The notes under the pieces: generated by a model
Databases searched by the model: none
Told to the model about the DNA's origin: nothing
What the model saw: the letters and a program-made list of their open reading frames with translations, nothing else
Position numbers and translations under genes: made by a program
Shown here: positions 7,907 to 16,894 of the stretch, in pieces
Position numbering within the stretch: the first letter of the stretch is position 1
Layout: each line of letters begins with the position of its first letter
Source of the DNA: Methanospirillum stamsii
GTDB taxonomy: Archaea; Halobacteriota; Methanomicrobia; Methanomicrobiales; Methanospirillaceae
DNA length: 64,000 bases
Direction of reading: 5' to 3'
NCBI RefSeq assembly: GCF_046244385.1
Contig: NZ_CP176366.1
Location: 372,001-436,000 of the forward strand

Positions 7907-9088
7907 ATGAAAGTGTTTTTTATAGGATTTGGTCAAGCAGGCGGAAAAATTGTTGATCGGTTCGTTGAGTATGATACAAGAATCGGTGGCAAAAGTTTTC
8001 GTGCAATTGCGGTAAATACGGCCAGAACTGATCTGATGGGACTTCAGCACCTGGACTTTGAGGATCGGGTGCTCATCGGTCAGACGGCTGTCAAAGGGCA
8101 TGGTGTTGGGACAGATAATGACACCGGAGCCCAGATTACCTTTGATGAAATAGATATCATCATGAATGCCATCGACAGGAAAGGGATCGGTGAAACAGAG
8201 GCATTCATAATTATTTCAGGACTTGGTGGTGGGACGGGATCAGGTGGTTCACCGGTTCTCGCACGACATTTAAAAAAGATATATAAAGAACCGGTATATG
8301 TCCTCGGAATTTTACCGGCTCCGGAAGAGGGGCGACTGTATTCGTATAATGCTGCACGAAGCCTTGCCACATTGGTCAAAGAGGCAGACAATGTCATTCT
8401 TTTTGACAACAGTGCCTGGAAAAATGAGGGAGAAAGTATAAAAGGAGCATTTGATCGCCTGAATGATGAAATCGTCCGTAGGTTTGGGTTATTATTCCGT
8501 GCCGGAGAGATTGGCCAACTAGGTATTGGAGAAATGGTGGTTGATTCGAGTGAGATCATTAATACTCTCAGGGGAGGAGGAATCAGTTCAGTCGGGTATG
8601 CAATCAGTGAAGTGACCGAAACTCCTACTATCGAGAAGGAACGCGGATTCTTTGATAGAATAATTGGAAAAAAGCAGATCGAGGAACGCAGACCAGATGA
8701 GAAACTGATGGGTGAAGATAAAACGTCGCGAATTTTATCGCTTGTACGCCGGGCCATGCTTGGTCGTCTAACGCTTCCTTGTGAATATACAACTACCAGC
8801 AGGGCATTGGTGCTGGTAGCCGGTCCTCCTGATGATCTGGATAGAAAAGGAATCGAAAAAGCAAAAAGTTGGGTTGAAGAGAATATTGCAGGAGTAGAAG
8901 TTCGCGGAGGGGATTTTCCTGCACAGAGTAAATATGTAGCTGCAGTAGTTCTTCTTGCATCCATTGCTGATGCTCCCCGGGTAACAAACCTTCTTGAAAT
9001 AGCTAAAGAAACAAAAGCTACATCTGAAAGAATTGATGAAGAAAACATTTTAAAACTTGATGAGAGCATTGAACCACTATTTGAATGA
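7907..9088 (+). CDS. cetZ: CetZ-like tubulin/FtsZ family GTPase
   Basis: A 393-residue cytoskeletal GTPase. The N-terminal loop FIGFGQAGGKIVDRFVEYD and the phosphate-binding GGGTGSGG at about residues 106-113 place it in the tubulin superfamily. The GSG and GILPAPEEGRLYSYNAARSL forms fit CetZ (FtsZ3) better than FtsZ1 or FtsZ2, which have GTG. CetZ proteins control cell shape rather than division in haloarchaea. An insert rich in charge (about residues 245-270) and a long acidic tail are visible. It is divergent from the glycan operon and lies seven bases before a gene for a membrane-anchored coiled-coil protein, which is probably cotranscribed. Confidence 0.9.
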   Translation: MKVFFIGFGQAGGKIVDRFVEYDTRIGGKSFRAIAVNTARTDLMGLQHLDFEDRVLIGQTAVKGHGVGTDNDTGAQITFDEIDIIMNAIDRKGIGETEAFIIISGLGGGTGSGGSPVLARHLKKIYKEPVYVLGILPAPEEGRLYSYNAARSLATLVKEADNVILFDNSAWKNEGESIKGAFDRLNDEIVRRFGLLFRAGEIGQLGIGEMVVDSSEIINTLRGGGISSVGYAISEVTETPTIEKERGFFDRIIGKKQIEERRPDEKLMGEDKTSRILSLVRRAMLGRLTLPCEYTTTSRALVLVAGPPDDLDRKGIEKAKSWVEENIAGVEVRGGDFPAQSKYVAAVVLLASIADAPRVTNLLEIAKETKATSERIDEENILKLDESIEPLFE

Positions 9089-9095
9089 GGAACCC

Positions 9096-10292
9096 ATGAA
9101 GATCAGATCTTTTGTAATTTTTCTGTGTATCATTTTTTTTGTCATTGCTATCCCTGCAATGGCAAGTGTTGAAGTTGGATATGTGAACGTTAAACCAACC
9201 GGAGACCTTGAATCTGGTAAATCCAATGTATCTGCTGATTTAGAACTTTCTTTTATTTCTTCCAGCGGAGAATCATTTCCCAGTGATGAAAGCCTGGTAT
9301 TAAGTACCGGACTTGATAACCCGGTGTGGACATATTCAATTATTCTCGATGGTGTTGAAAACCCTCGACCTGCTGTTAGTAAAAAACAACTGGACCTTTC
9401 CGGATGGGAACTCTCATATGAGAATGTTGAAGAAAGTGTTAAAGTCAATTTGAGAGGAATGGCCCCAAAGGTTGACAAATCAGCACAAGTCGAGATAGTT
9501 TCAGTCAATGTTGCCACTGCCGGGGGAAGAGTAAAAGATACGGTTAAAAATGTATCCGCTTTTGTGACCAACCCAGGTGAATTAAAAGGCGATCTCTCTT
9601 CAGTCAAAGAATCCTATTCAAAGCTCGAAAAGGATCTGGCTCAGCACAAAGCAGACGGAATAGACATTTCAAAAGCAGAACAAAAGGCAAAAGAAGCATC
9701 AAGTGCACTTAATTCAGCTGCAGGGGCAAGTTACTCCAATGCACAGGTATACATTAAAAACGCAAATACCTACATAAAAGATGCATATGCAATGCTTGAT
9801 TCTGGATTGTCCCAAAAAGCGATTAATGACGCAAAAGAAGCAATAGATAAGACGGATGAATGGATTACATATTTCAAGACTGAAAAAGACCTGGGTAGTG
9901 ATCCCCGTCTTGCCCCCATCATAACAAAGCGGGAATTTGCAGCCGAAGATGCAAGTGATGCCAAGGAACTTTATGATGCAGGCAAATATTCTGAAGCCAA
10001 GAAAAAAGCTGAAGAAGCCTATCAGAAAGCTACAGAAGTATTTGATGAAACACAAGCATTACAGGCAGAACTTGAAAAAGAACCTGAAGGAGTTGCACTT
10101 CCTGACGTTTCCGGCATATTGCCCTATTTAATCGGATTAATTATCCTTGTCATTGTAGGGTTTATCGCCTTACGTCTCTTTAAAAACCGTGGTGGCAAAG
10201 GAGGCAGCGGTAAGGGCGGCGGAGGTAGTTTTGGTTCCCGGGATAAACCCAAAAAGAAGTCAACTGCTCATCAATATGATGAGTTATTCTAA
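9096..10292 (+). CDS. Secreted, C-terminally anchored coiled-coil protein
   Basis: A 398-residue protein of unrecognised family. It begins with a signal peptide (hydrophobic run ending around AIPAMA), followed by a beta-rich extracellular domain of about 140 residues, then a long Ala/Lys/Glu-rich helical region with heptad-like spacing (about residues 155-330). One transmembrane helix (GILPYLIGLIILVIVGFIAL) precedes a Gly/Lys-rich tail of about 35 residues that would be cytoplasmic. I chose the ATG at 9096 just after the upstream stop. Its position directly behind cetZ suggests it may link the tubulin-like filament to the envelope; this is inference. Confidence 0.8.
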   Translation: MKIRSFVIFLCIIFFVIAIPAMASVEVGYVNVKPTGDLESGKSNVSADLELSFISSSGESFPSDESLVLSTGLDNPVWTYSIILDGVENPRPAVSKKQLDLSGWELSYENVEESVKVNLRGMAPKVDKSAQVEIVSVNVATAGGRVKDTVKNVSAFVTNPGELKGDLSSVKESYSKLEKDLAQHKADGIDISKAEQKAKEASSALNSAAGASYSNAQVYIKNANTYIKDAYAMLDSGLSQKAINDAKEAIDKTDEWITYFKTEKDLGSDPRLAPIITKREFAAEDASDAKELYDAGKYSEAKKKAEEAYQKATEVFDETQALQAELEKEPEGVALPDVSGILPYLIGLIILVIVGFIALRLFKNRGGKGGSGKGGGGSFGSRDKPKKKSTAHQYDELF

Positions 10293-10315
10293 TTTTTTTC
10301 TCACATTTTTTTATT
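10293..10315 (+). terminator. Poly-T terminator after the CetZ operon
   Basis: Two runs of seven T, separated by CTCACA, follow the stop codon at once. Oligo-T tracts in the nontemplate strand are sufficient for archaeal RNA polymerase to stop. Confidence 0.55.
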
Positions 10316-10629
10316 ACTGTCACTATTCAAACGGGAATACCAAGATTTACGATCCTCAGTTATCCCATGAGGAATAATATTTTATTAGCATTAAAACCCT
10401 AAGGCATTCTTTTTTTGGTGATATACGCAAAAAAACTTTTTAAAAATAGCGAAAAAAACCCTTCCAATAAATTGAGATTATAATTTCATTTTTAAATTGG
10501 ATAATTAACGGTGGGTTTTTTGTTACCCTCTTTTGTTACCATCATAGTAAGAAAAAACAAAGGAATTATCCAGTAAATATTGTTGAGCCACTCGATATTA
10601 CAATCGTAACTGGATTAGGCCAGATTAAC
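10316..10629. other. AT-rich gap between convergent genes
   Basis: No reading frame, tRNA or clear hairpin is seen. The stretch has several A or T runs and a short direct repeat of TTTTGTTACC. It separates two convergent genes and needs no promoter. Confidence 0.5.
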
Positions 10630-12165
10630 CTATTTTTCCCGGACAAATACATCAAGGTTAACCGTACCCATTTCTCCATCACGGAGGAAGAACCACTGTA
10701 ATGGTCGGTTCTGATTATCATACCATGAGAACCAATAACTCAAATGATATTCCCTTTTTTCAAACCCGGCCAATGAAGAGTAACTATCAATGTCATGTGC
10801 AATGATGACATCAGGATCTTTTCCAGCCCATATAACAGGATCGACCTTTTTTCCATAAAATTGAATTTTATTCCATTTAGTTCCACGATAATACCATGGA
10901 AGTGGCCAGTACGAATCAGAAGTCACAACCACACTGTCTGCCGCATCAATAAGTTTCATTACCTCCCGCATGTCTTCAGAATTCTGAACCTGGACAATCG
11001 GTTCATTAATATCTACAGGGGTAAAGCAAACATGAAGTGTCATCCCGATTAGAAACAATGCTGTGATAATCCCGGCAATAACTTTCTTTCCTGTCATTGC
11101 ATATGATGCCAGAATGAGAACAGGAAATAACTGGTGAATGAGAAGCCAGGGTACTTTTTCTCCAATGTATCCATAAAAAACAATGGTACATAAAGCCCAG
11201 ACTGTTATGAGGGCCATTAAGTAATGCTGCTTCGTATTACCAGTATGAGAAGGAATTTCTTCATGTGGATGAAAAATAGAGGAAATGCCACCATTTTTAT
11301 AACCCCATTCCCATACCCCGAACACAGCGAGAGCGAAAAGCGGTAGTTCATAAAGAATGAACATCGCAATATACCAGTATGGTGGACCACAAAGCCTGCA
11401 TTGGTCATGCATTGAGGTCCAATGCTCGATGGCCTTTACCGGTGCTTCCCAAAACATTTCCGGATGTGTGAAAAATGAACTATAGAATAAAAATCCGGTA
11501 AAACCGGCAACAATTACCGCCCCAAGAATATCCCATCTCCAGCTTCGAGGAAGAATAATCAGGTTCTTGATTAATAGCAGAATAAAAAAAGCCCCAAAGA
11601 TGAATATCGCTACCGGCATCTCTTCTTTAAGGCACATCCCACAGGCTGCAGAAAATCCTGCCAATATTGCCCAACCTGGTTTTTTAAATTCTATGTATGC
11701 AATTATGGAAAGGAGTAACAGGACCGTGAAAAATAATTGAAAAATATCGTGCCTTAAAAATCTTGAGAAATAAACCATATCAGGCGAGATTGCAAAAAAT
11801 ATTGCAGACCAGATGGTCTGATTCCGGGAAAGCCATCCGGTTTTATAAATCCCATATATCAGCAGAATTATTGCAGATCCAAAAACAGCAGGAAGGAGCC
11901 TGACTACCAGGTCACTATCTCCACAAAATTTGAATATTCCTGCAGTCAGGTAATACAGGAACGGACCATGGTACATTGGATCATACTGATATACTCCTTT
12001 TGTAACAAGTTCATAACTGAACCAGGCATGAATGGCTTCATCGTGATGGAGAAGTTTAAGATTCGGAAGTAGTACCCGGAGAATAAGTCCAATTAAAAAA
12101 ATTATAGTAATAATCTTTTCTATGGAGAAATTGGCTATTTTTTCCCTGAATTTTAGAATATTCAT
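10630..12165 (-). CDS. Agl23-like membrane glycosyltransferase (flippase activity-associated)
   Basis: A 511-residue Pmt-like membrane protein. The first luminal loop LLHHDEAIHAWFSYELVTKG carries the acidic pair typical of GT-C enzymes, followed by PMYHGPFLYYLTAG and DMVYFSRFLRHDIFQLFFTV, features of the TIGR03663 family, whose annotation as flippase-associated Agl23 comes from its occurrence near lipid-linked oligosaccharide genes. About ten hydrophobic segments are visible and the soluble part is C-terminal. It lies alone but near the DUF2298 glycan operon; the two families are often found together. Sugar transfer from a lipid carrier is the likely role. Confidence 0.82.
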   Translation of the reverse strand: MNILKFREKIANFSIEKIITIIFLIGLILRVLLPNLKLLHHDEAIHAWFSYELVTKGVYQYDPMYHGPFLYYLTAGIFKFCGDSDLVVRLLPAVFGSAIILLIYGIYKTGWLSRNQTIWSAIFFAISPDMVYFSRFLRHDIFQLFFTVLLLLSIIAYIEFKKPGWAILAGFSAACGMCLKEEMPVAIFIFGAFFILLLIKNLIILPRSWRWDILGAVIVAGFTGFLFYSSFFTHPEMFWEAPVKAIEHWTSMHDQCRLCGPPYWYIAMFILYELPLFALAVFGVWEWGYKNGGISSIFHPHEEIPSHTGNTKQHYLMALITVWALCTIVFYGYIGEKVPWLLIHQLFPVLILASYAMTGKKVIAGIITALFLIGMTLHVCFTPVDINEPIVQVQNSEDMREVMKLIDAADSVVVTSDSYWPLPWYYRGTKWNKIQFYGKKVDPVIWAGKDPDVIIAHDIDSYSSLAGFEKREYHLSYWFSWYDNQNRPLQWFFLRDGEMGTVNLDVFVREK

Positions 12166-12327
12166 AAATATATCTGCCCCATATACAGCCAGTTATGAAC
12201 GATAATGACCTGAATAATTATGAAAAAATACGATCGATTGATATTTACATCTGTTCTTATCAATCCCAAATAAAAGAGAAAAAAGGTATCTCCTTCAGGA
12301 GGTACTGTGGATTATATCGGGATTATT

Positions 12328-12348
12328 GCGGCTTGTCTGAAAAGCCGC
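12328..12348 (-). terminator. Hairpin downstream of rps10
   Basis: A perfect seven-base inverted repeat GCGGCTT/AAGCCGC with a seven-base loop lies ten bases after the rps10 stop. There is no strong T run on the minus-strand side, so it may stabilise the transcript end rather than terminate. Confidence 0.45.
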
Positions 12349-12357
12349 TCTTTTCCA

Positions 12358-12666
12358 TCAGCTTTCAAGGACTATTTCAATACCAATATCCTTTGGTACC
12401 TGGGTACGCATAAGCTGACGAAGAGCACGCTCATCAGCGTCAAGATCGATGAGACGCTTATGAACTCTCATCTGCCAGCGATCCCAGGTTGCTGTGCCCT
12501 CTCCATCAGGACTTTTCCTGATGGGAACCACAAGCTTCCTGGTTGGCAGGGGAATCGGACCGGCCAGATTTACACCGGTCCGCTCAGCGATCTCTTTAAT
12601 CTTTTCGCATACTTCTTCGACTTTTTGATAGTCGGTTCCGGTGAGTCTAATTCTGGCCTTCTGCAT
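12358..12666 (-). CDS. rps10: 30S ribosomal protein S10
   Basis: A 102-residue small-subunit protein. MQKARIRLTGTDYQKVEEVC and GPIPLPTRKLVVPIRKSPDG are the conserved N-terminal and loop segments of archaeal S10. The start is the ATG at 12666; the frame at 12684 would begin inside the EF-1alpha stop region. It follows the EF-1alpha gene by 18 bases, the standard euryarchaeal order, and is cotranscribed with it. Confidence 0.97.
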   Translation of the reverse strand: MQKARIRLTGTDYQKVEEVCEKIKEIAERTGVNLAGPIPLPTRKLVVPIRKSPDGEGTATWDRWQMRVHKRLIDLDADERALRQLMRTQVPKDIGIEIVLES

Positions 12667-12684
12667 GATAACACCGAATCTCAA

Positions 12685-13962
12685 TCAGCGCATCTGCTTC
12701 TTGACTACGCTTATACACATTCCTGCAGCAATGGTCTGACCCATATCACGAATTGCAAACCGTCCAAGCTGTGGGAATTCTTTTGCGCTTTCCACACAAA
12801 GTGGCTTGGTCGGGTGGCACTTGATGATTGCTGCATCACCGGCTTTCAGGAAGGTTGGGTTCTCTTCAAGAGTCTGACCGGTGCGTGGGTCAAGTTTCTT
12901 TACAAGTTCAGTAAAGGTACAGGCAGTCTGTGCAGTGTGGCAGTGGAAGACCGGAGTGTATCCGATAGTAATTGCACTTGGGTGCTGAAGCACAACAATC
13001 TGTGCTGAGAACTCTTCTGCAACTGATGGTGGGTTGTCTGCTGCTCCACACACATCGCCACGCCGGACATCGTCCTTCCCGATACCACGAACGTTAAATC
13101 CGATGTTGTCACCAGGAAGTGCCTGTGGGATTTCTTCATGGTGCATTTCAATGGACTTTACTTCCCCGGTCTTGTTAGCCGGCATGAAGGTAACGTTCAT
13201 TCCTTTCTTAAGGGTACCTGTTTCAACACGACCGACCGGAACAGTTCCGATACCTGAGATGGAATAAGCATCCTGAATAGGGACACGGAGTGGTTTTTCG
13301 GTTGGTTTTTCCGGAACTTCAAGTTCGTCAAGAAGTCCGAAGAGTGTCTTACCCTTGTACCAGGGCATGTTTGCACTGATTTTAATGATGTTGTCACCCT
13401 CGAATGCACTGATTGGGATGAACTTGACACTGTCAGGGTTTGTTCCAACCATTTTCAGAAGACTGCCAACATCGGCCTTAACCTGGTTGAAGCGTGCTTC
13501 CTCATACTTGGAAGCATCCATCTTGTTAACTGCAACAATGAGCTGCTTGATACCAAGAGTCTTAGACAGGAACACGTGCTCCTTGGTCTGTTCCATAACA
13601 CCATCAGGTGCTGCAACAACGATAACAGCTGCATCTGCCTGAGATGCACCGGTGATCATGTTTTTAACAAAATCCCTGTGTCCGGGACAGTCCACGACAG
13701 TAAAATAGTACTTGTCAGTGTCGAACCGCTTGTGAGCAATATCAATGGTAATACCACGTTCACGCTCTTCTTTCAGGCTGTCCATAACCCATGCGAAAGC
13801 GAATGAACCCTTACCCTTTGATTCTGCTTCTTTTTTGTACTGCTCAACAATATGTGCCGGAACTGCTCCGGCTTCATACATCAGTCTACCAACGGTAGTT
13901 GACTTTCCATGGTCGATGTGACCAATAACAGCGAGGTTAATGTGCGGCTTTTCAGTTGCCAT
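12685..13962 (-). CDS. tuf: Translation elongation factor 1-alpha
   Basis: A 425-residue GTPase that brings aminoacyl-tRNA to the ribosome. G1 is GHIDHGKST near residue 13-21, G3 is VDCPGHRDF, and G4 is AVNKMDAS; beta-barrel domains 2 and 3 follow (RVPIQDAYSISGIGTVPVGR; VVLQHPSAITIGYTPVFHCH). A strong ribosome binding site GGAGG precedes the ATG at 13962. It is upstream of rps10. The codon use differs from neighbours in the way expected of a highly expressed gene, which creates several long shadow frames. Confidence 0.98.
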   Translation of the reverse strand: MATEKPHINLAVIGHIDHGKSTTVGRLMYEAGAVPAHIVEQYKKEAESKGKGSFAFAWVMDSLKEERERGITIDIAHKRFDTDKYYFTVVDCPGHRDFVKNMITGASQADAAVIVVAAPDGVMEQTKEHVFLSKTLGIKQLIVAVNKMDASKYEEARFNQVKADVGSLLKMVGTNPDSVKFIPISAFEGDNIIKISANMPWYKGKTLFGLLDELEVPEKPTEKPLRVPIQDAYSISGIGTVPVGRVETGTLKKGMNVTFMPANKTGEVKSIEMHHEEIPQALPGDNIGFNVRGIGKDDVRRGDVCGAADNPPSVAEEFSAQIVVLQHPSAITIGYTPVFHCHTAQTACTFTELVKKLDPRTGQTLEENPTFLKAGDAAIIKCHPTKPLCVESAKEFPQLGRFAIRDMGQTIAAGMCISVVKKQMR

Positions 13963-14051
13963 ATATAACAAATCCTCCAATACCTCCGCACGATATCAGA
14001 ACTGCAAAGCACAGCCCGGTTATGCGAGTATTACATATTTGATAGAAGTCC

Positions 14052-14064
14052 TTTTAATATTTTT
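14052..14064 (-). promoter_or_regulatory. Probable TATA box of tuf-rps10
   Basis: The minus strand reads AAAAATATTAAAAGG here, about 90-100 bases before the EF-1alpha start. The usual spacing would put the transcription start near 14027 and give a leader of about 65 bases with GGAGG near its end. Confidence 0.4.
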
Positions 14065-14160
14065 CACTCTGCAGTTCATTCTCATTGAAAGCCGGATTAA
14101 CCACTTACAGCAGAAAAGCGAAGTGATTAAAAGGGTTTCAGAGGAAAGATCTGATTACAA

Positions 14161-14469
14161 ATGAAGTCAATTCCGATACTCCGGGAACCGAATTCAGATA
14201 AAGCCTATGTAGAATGCGCCAGTGGAAAGTTGCCAGTGCACACCCGGTGCTCATATTGCCTGCATTGTAAAGGAATCCAGGTTGGGGCGCGGGTTATGCC
14301 TTCTCCCTATGAAATGGCTTTTTCTCAGATTAAAGGCAGCTCTGCTCCCCCTGAAACCCTGATGGAAGCAGCAATGCAATTTAACAGCCTGGTCAGAGAT
14401 GGCTCAGCAATATCCTGCGATGATGACAACGGACAGGGTTATACTCCCAGATTTGGGTCACGGCTATAA
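14161..14469 (+). CDS. Hypothetical protein with cysteine cluster
   Basis: A 102-residue protein of no recognised family. It has a compact CSYCLHC motif at about residues 30-36, with a further cysteine at residue 20 and one near residue 82, which would suit a zinc or iron-sulphur site. There is no signal peptide or membrane segment. It is divergent from tuf and convergent with cobS, leaving only 11 bases between stops, so it looks like a real stand-alone gene. A TATA-like GATTAAAAGG lies about 35 bases upstream. Confidence 0.55.
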   Translation: MKSIPILREPNSDKAYVECASGKLPVHTRCSYCLHCKGIQVGARVMPSPYEMAFSQIKGSSAPPETLMEAAMQFNSLVRDGSAISCDDDNGQGYTPRFGSRL

Positions 14470-14480
14470 TCAGAAAAAAA

Positions 14481-15215
14481 TTACACCCAGACACAACAAG
14501 CAGTTGCCGCAAGGATAGCGCTTCGACAAATTTCCCCGGTGGCTCCGGTCACATCACCATTTACCCCATCAAAAAACCGGACTGCAAGAATTCTAATACA
14601 GAGAGGGAATAAAACAAGGACAACTGCTGCACACATCCGTGCCATATACGGGAGAGGCAAAAGGAATGCAGGTATGAGGAGCAGGGTTGCAGGAATAAAA
14701 AACCATGATTTTGCATAACCATAGAATGTTGCATGTAATCCTTCGTGGAAAGGTTTTCCAGTAATTGTCAGGACTGCCATCCCCCATTTCGCCCCCGTTT
14801 CTGCAAGGATTATCGCAGAAACTGCCAAGACTGCACCTTTAATCGAGCCAAGGGATACTATAGACAGCAGCGTTATCATCATTCCAATAGCTACACCCCC
14901 GGTTCCAATCTGCCGATCAGTTAATGCTGCAATTCTTTTTTCAGTCGAACCATGGGCCATAAGTCCATCTCCAAAATCCAGAAGACCATCCAGGTGATTT
15001 CCCCCGGTAACCAGAATAACAATCCCCATTGCAAGTACAGCCTGCAAAAGAGGAGGAGCAGGGAGAATGATGAAAACCAGTGAGGCAATTCCCCCAGTTA
15101 TGTATCCTGCCAGGGGGTAGAGCCATGTATTTCGTGCAAAACTTTCAAAAGGAGCAGGAGAACCCAGGGGAAGAATGGTGGTGAACTGGAGCAGGGCACG
15201 GATCGCTTGTATCAT
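14481..15215 (-). CDS. cobS: Adenosylcobinamide-GDP ribazoletransferase (cobalamin synthase)
   Basis: A 244-residue membrane enzyme that joins adenosylcobinamide-GDP to the alpha-ribazole of the lower ligand in the last step of cobamide assembly. The motif GGNHLDGLLDFGDGLMAHGS, with its acidic residues, is the family signature, and RFFDGVNGDVTGATGEI near the C-terminus is the second. Around six hydrophobic segments are present. The cobT-like gene lies divergently just upstream, so the two share the region 15216-15294. Corrinoids are essential cofactors of methanogenic methyltransferases. Confidence 0.94.
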   Translation of the reverse strand: MIQAIRALLQFTTILPLGSPAPFESFARNTWLYPLAGYITGGIASLVFIILPAPPLLQAVLAMGIVILVTGGNHLDGLLDFGDGLMAHGSTEKRIAALTDRQIGTGGVAIGMMITLLSIVSLGSIKGAVLAVSAIILAETGAKWGMAVLTITGKPFHEGLHATFYGYAKSWFFIPATLLLIPAFLLPLPYMARMCAAVVLVLFPLCIRILAVRFFDGVNGDVTGATGEICRSAILAATACCVWV

Positions 15216-15294
15216 GAATACCTACATTATTCACAATGCTGATATGAGATAATATCCGTGAAATTGATGCCTTATTCAGAGTAATGAGATACCG

Positions 15295-16302
15295 ATGGTT
15301 TTTCTATCAAGGCCCACAAAATTTCAACCAAAACGACCATTATTCGTCGGAATTCTGGCAAATACCATGCTATCTACAGTTCCCGGATTGTCGGGTGCAG
15401 GCCCCAGTCCAGAAGGTTCATTATTAGTTCCCATTCTCGATGCTGAACTTATCTGGAACGGAAGGATCACAAGTTCTGATGCCACGCCAAATACATCGAC
15501 TGGTTGCCCTACTCCTGCAACCATCACCCGCGCAGTCATGGGATTAACGGGCCTAACACCCCTATTCATTAACGCCGGACTAGTCCACCGGCCCACAATT
15601 CCGGTACTTGAAATCCCCTCTAATGCAGGGAATGATCCAAGAAAAGGCCCTTCTGTCCCTGATGCTATCAGATTATACCATGAAGGAGTGCGAATTGGAT
15701 CCCTTCTTTCATCTCATGATCTTCTGGTTATCGGAGAATGTGTCCCGGGTGGGACTACTACTGCACTCTGCGTTCTTCGGGCACTTGGGTATGATGCCAG
15801 AGTGAGTAGTGCATCAATAAAAAACCCTGATTCAATGAAGGAAAAAGTATGTTCGGACGTATTAAACCGCATAGGAAAAATTCCGGACAACCCGCTGGAG
15901 GTTATTCATGAGGCAGGCGATCCAATGATGGCAGTGACTGCCGGAATTGTTGAGGGATTTCCCGGAACGGTGCTACTTGCAGGAGGAACACAGATGCTGG
16001 CAGTTACTGCAATCATCAGTGCGCTTGGAAAACAGATCCCCGAGGTTGTCACAACGGTTTATGTCCGAGATGATCCAAACGCCAGCTGTGACAAAACCGC
16101 GCGTGACATTGGCACTCCAATTACGTATGTTGATCCAGGATTTGGAGAGATTGGGCATTCGGGTCTTGTCAGGTATTGCATCGGTGAAGTAAAAGAAGGA
16201 ATGGGATGCGGAGGAGCAATGATGCTTGGAAATCTAATGAATCACTCTCCGGAAGAGATTACACAAGCCATATTGTCATTCATTTCAGAGTACAGTCCCT
16301 GA
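15295..16302 (+). CDS. cobT: CobT-like nicotinate-nucleotide phosphoribosyltransferase homologue
   Basis: A 335-residue cytoplasmic protein of the archaeal TIGR00303 family related to CobT, which activates the lower-ligand base of cobamides with nicotinate mononucleotide. Visible features are GLSGAGPSPEGSLLVPILDA, IPVLEIPSNAGNDPRKGPSV, and the glycine-rich VIGECVPGGTTTALCVLRAL, ending with GMGCGGAMMLGNLM. Methanogens usually use 5-hydroxybenzimidazole-type bases, so the natural substrate may differ from that of bacterial CobT. It is divergent from cobS and followed after 36 bases by guaAA. Confidence 0.9.
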   Translation: MVFLSRPTKFQPKRPLFVGILANTMLSTVPGLSGAGPSPEGSLLVPILDAELIWNGRITSSDATPNTSTGCPTPATITRAVMGLTGLTPLFINAGLVHRPTIPVLEIPSNAGNDPRKGPSVPDAIRLYHEGVRIGSLLSSHDLLVIGECVPGGTTTALCVLRALGYDARVSSASIKNPDSMKEKVCSDVLNRIGKIPDNPLEVIHEAGDPMMAVTAGIVEGFPGTVLLAGGTQMLAVTAIISALGKQIPEVVTTVYVRDDPNASCDKTARDIGTPITYVDPGFGEIGHSGLVRYCIGEVKEGMGCGGAMMLGNLMNHSPEEITQAILSFISEYSP

Positions 16303-16338
16303 ATGCATATCTACTGACTGGTCTAATATATACGGCAG

Positions 16339-16893
16339 ATGCTTCCCTTATGCGTGGTCAATAATTATGGCCAGTTTAATCACCTCATCCTGCGTGCCTT
16401 GCGGGATCTGGACATTGAAGCTAAATTAATTCCCAACACCACTCCGGTTGAACAAGTCAGGGAAGGATATATGGGCATTATTCTTGGTGGTGGACCAGAT
16501 ATAGCAAGGGCAGGATTATCTTCGCAATATTTGCACCTGGATAGACCTGTATTGGGTATCTGTCTTGGACTCCATGTTATCGCGGAAGAATTTGGTGGGA
16601 AAGTCCACTCCGGACAGAAGGGAGGATATGGCGCCGTTACCATTACAATAACAGACCATCAAGGAATCCTTGAAGGATATCCGGAAACAATGCAGGTCTG
16701 GGCATCACATGCCGATGAAGTCATTTCACTCCCACCTGAATTTAAAAGACTTGCTACATCCTCTATTTGTGGAAATGAAGCAATAGCCCACCCTGAAAAA
16801 CAGATATTTGGCATTCAGTGGCACCCGGAAGTCAGTCATACCTTTGAAGGCTACCGGATCTTTGAAAATTTCTACAAAATGTGTCAAACTTGA
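16339..16893 (+). CDS. guaAA: GMP synthase glutamine amidotransferase subunit A
   Basis: A 184-residue class I glutaminase that supplies ammonia to the separate ATP-pyrophosphatase subunit of archaeal GMP synthase. The catalytic cysteine is in VLGICLGLHVIA, the histidine and glutamate in GIQWHPEVSH. The stand-alone size is normal for archaea, where GuaA is split. The ammonia-accepting subunit is not in the window. It is followed after one base by the YkgJ-family gene. Confidence 0.92.
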   Translation: MLPLCVVNNYGQFNHLILRALRDLDIEAKLIPNTTPVEQVREGYMGIILGGGPDIARAGLSSQYLHLDRPVLGICLGLHVIAEEFGGKVHSGQKGGYGAVTITITDHQGILEGYPETMQVWASHADEVISLPPEFKRLATSSICGNEAIAHPEKQIFGIQWHPEVSHTFEGYRIFENFYKMCQT

Positions 16894-16894
16894 G

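Noticed and set aside
8080..9069. A 329-codon open frame antisense to the CetZ-like gene
   Set aside because: Its Ser/Arg/Pro-rich composition is typical of an antisense shadow, whereas the plus strand encodes a clear tubulin-family GTPase.
10559..10580. A 22-base segment nearly repeated at 23708-23729 (20 of 22 identical), as a possible mobile-element trace
   Set aside because: In 64 kb of AT-rich DNA a pair with two mismatches is expected about once by chance, and no extended similarity surrounds the two copies.
12307..13806. Several long open frames on the plus strand opposite tuf and rps10
   Set aside because: They are shadows of highly biased codon use in the EF-1alpha and S10 genes, with no own ribosome binding sites or protein-like sequence.
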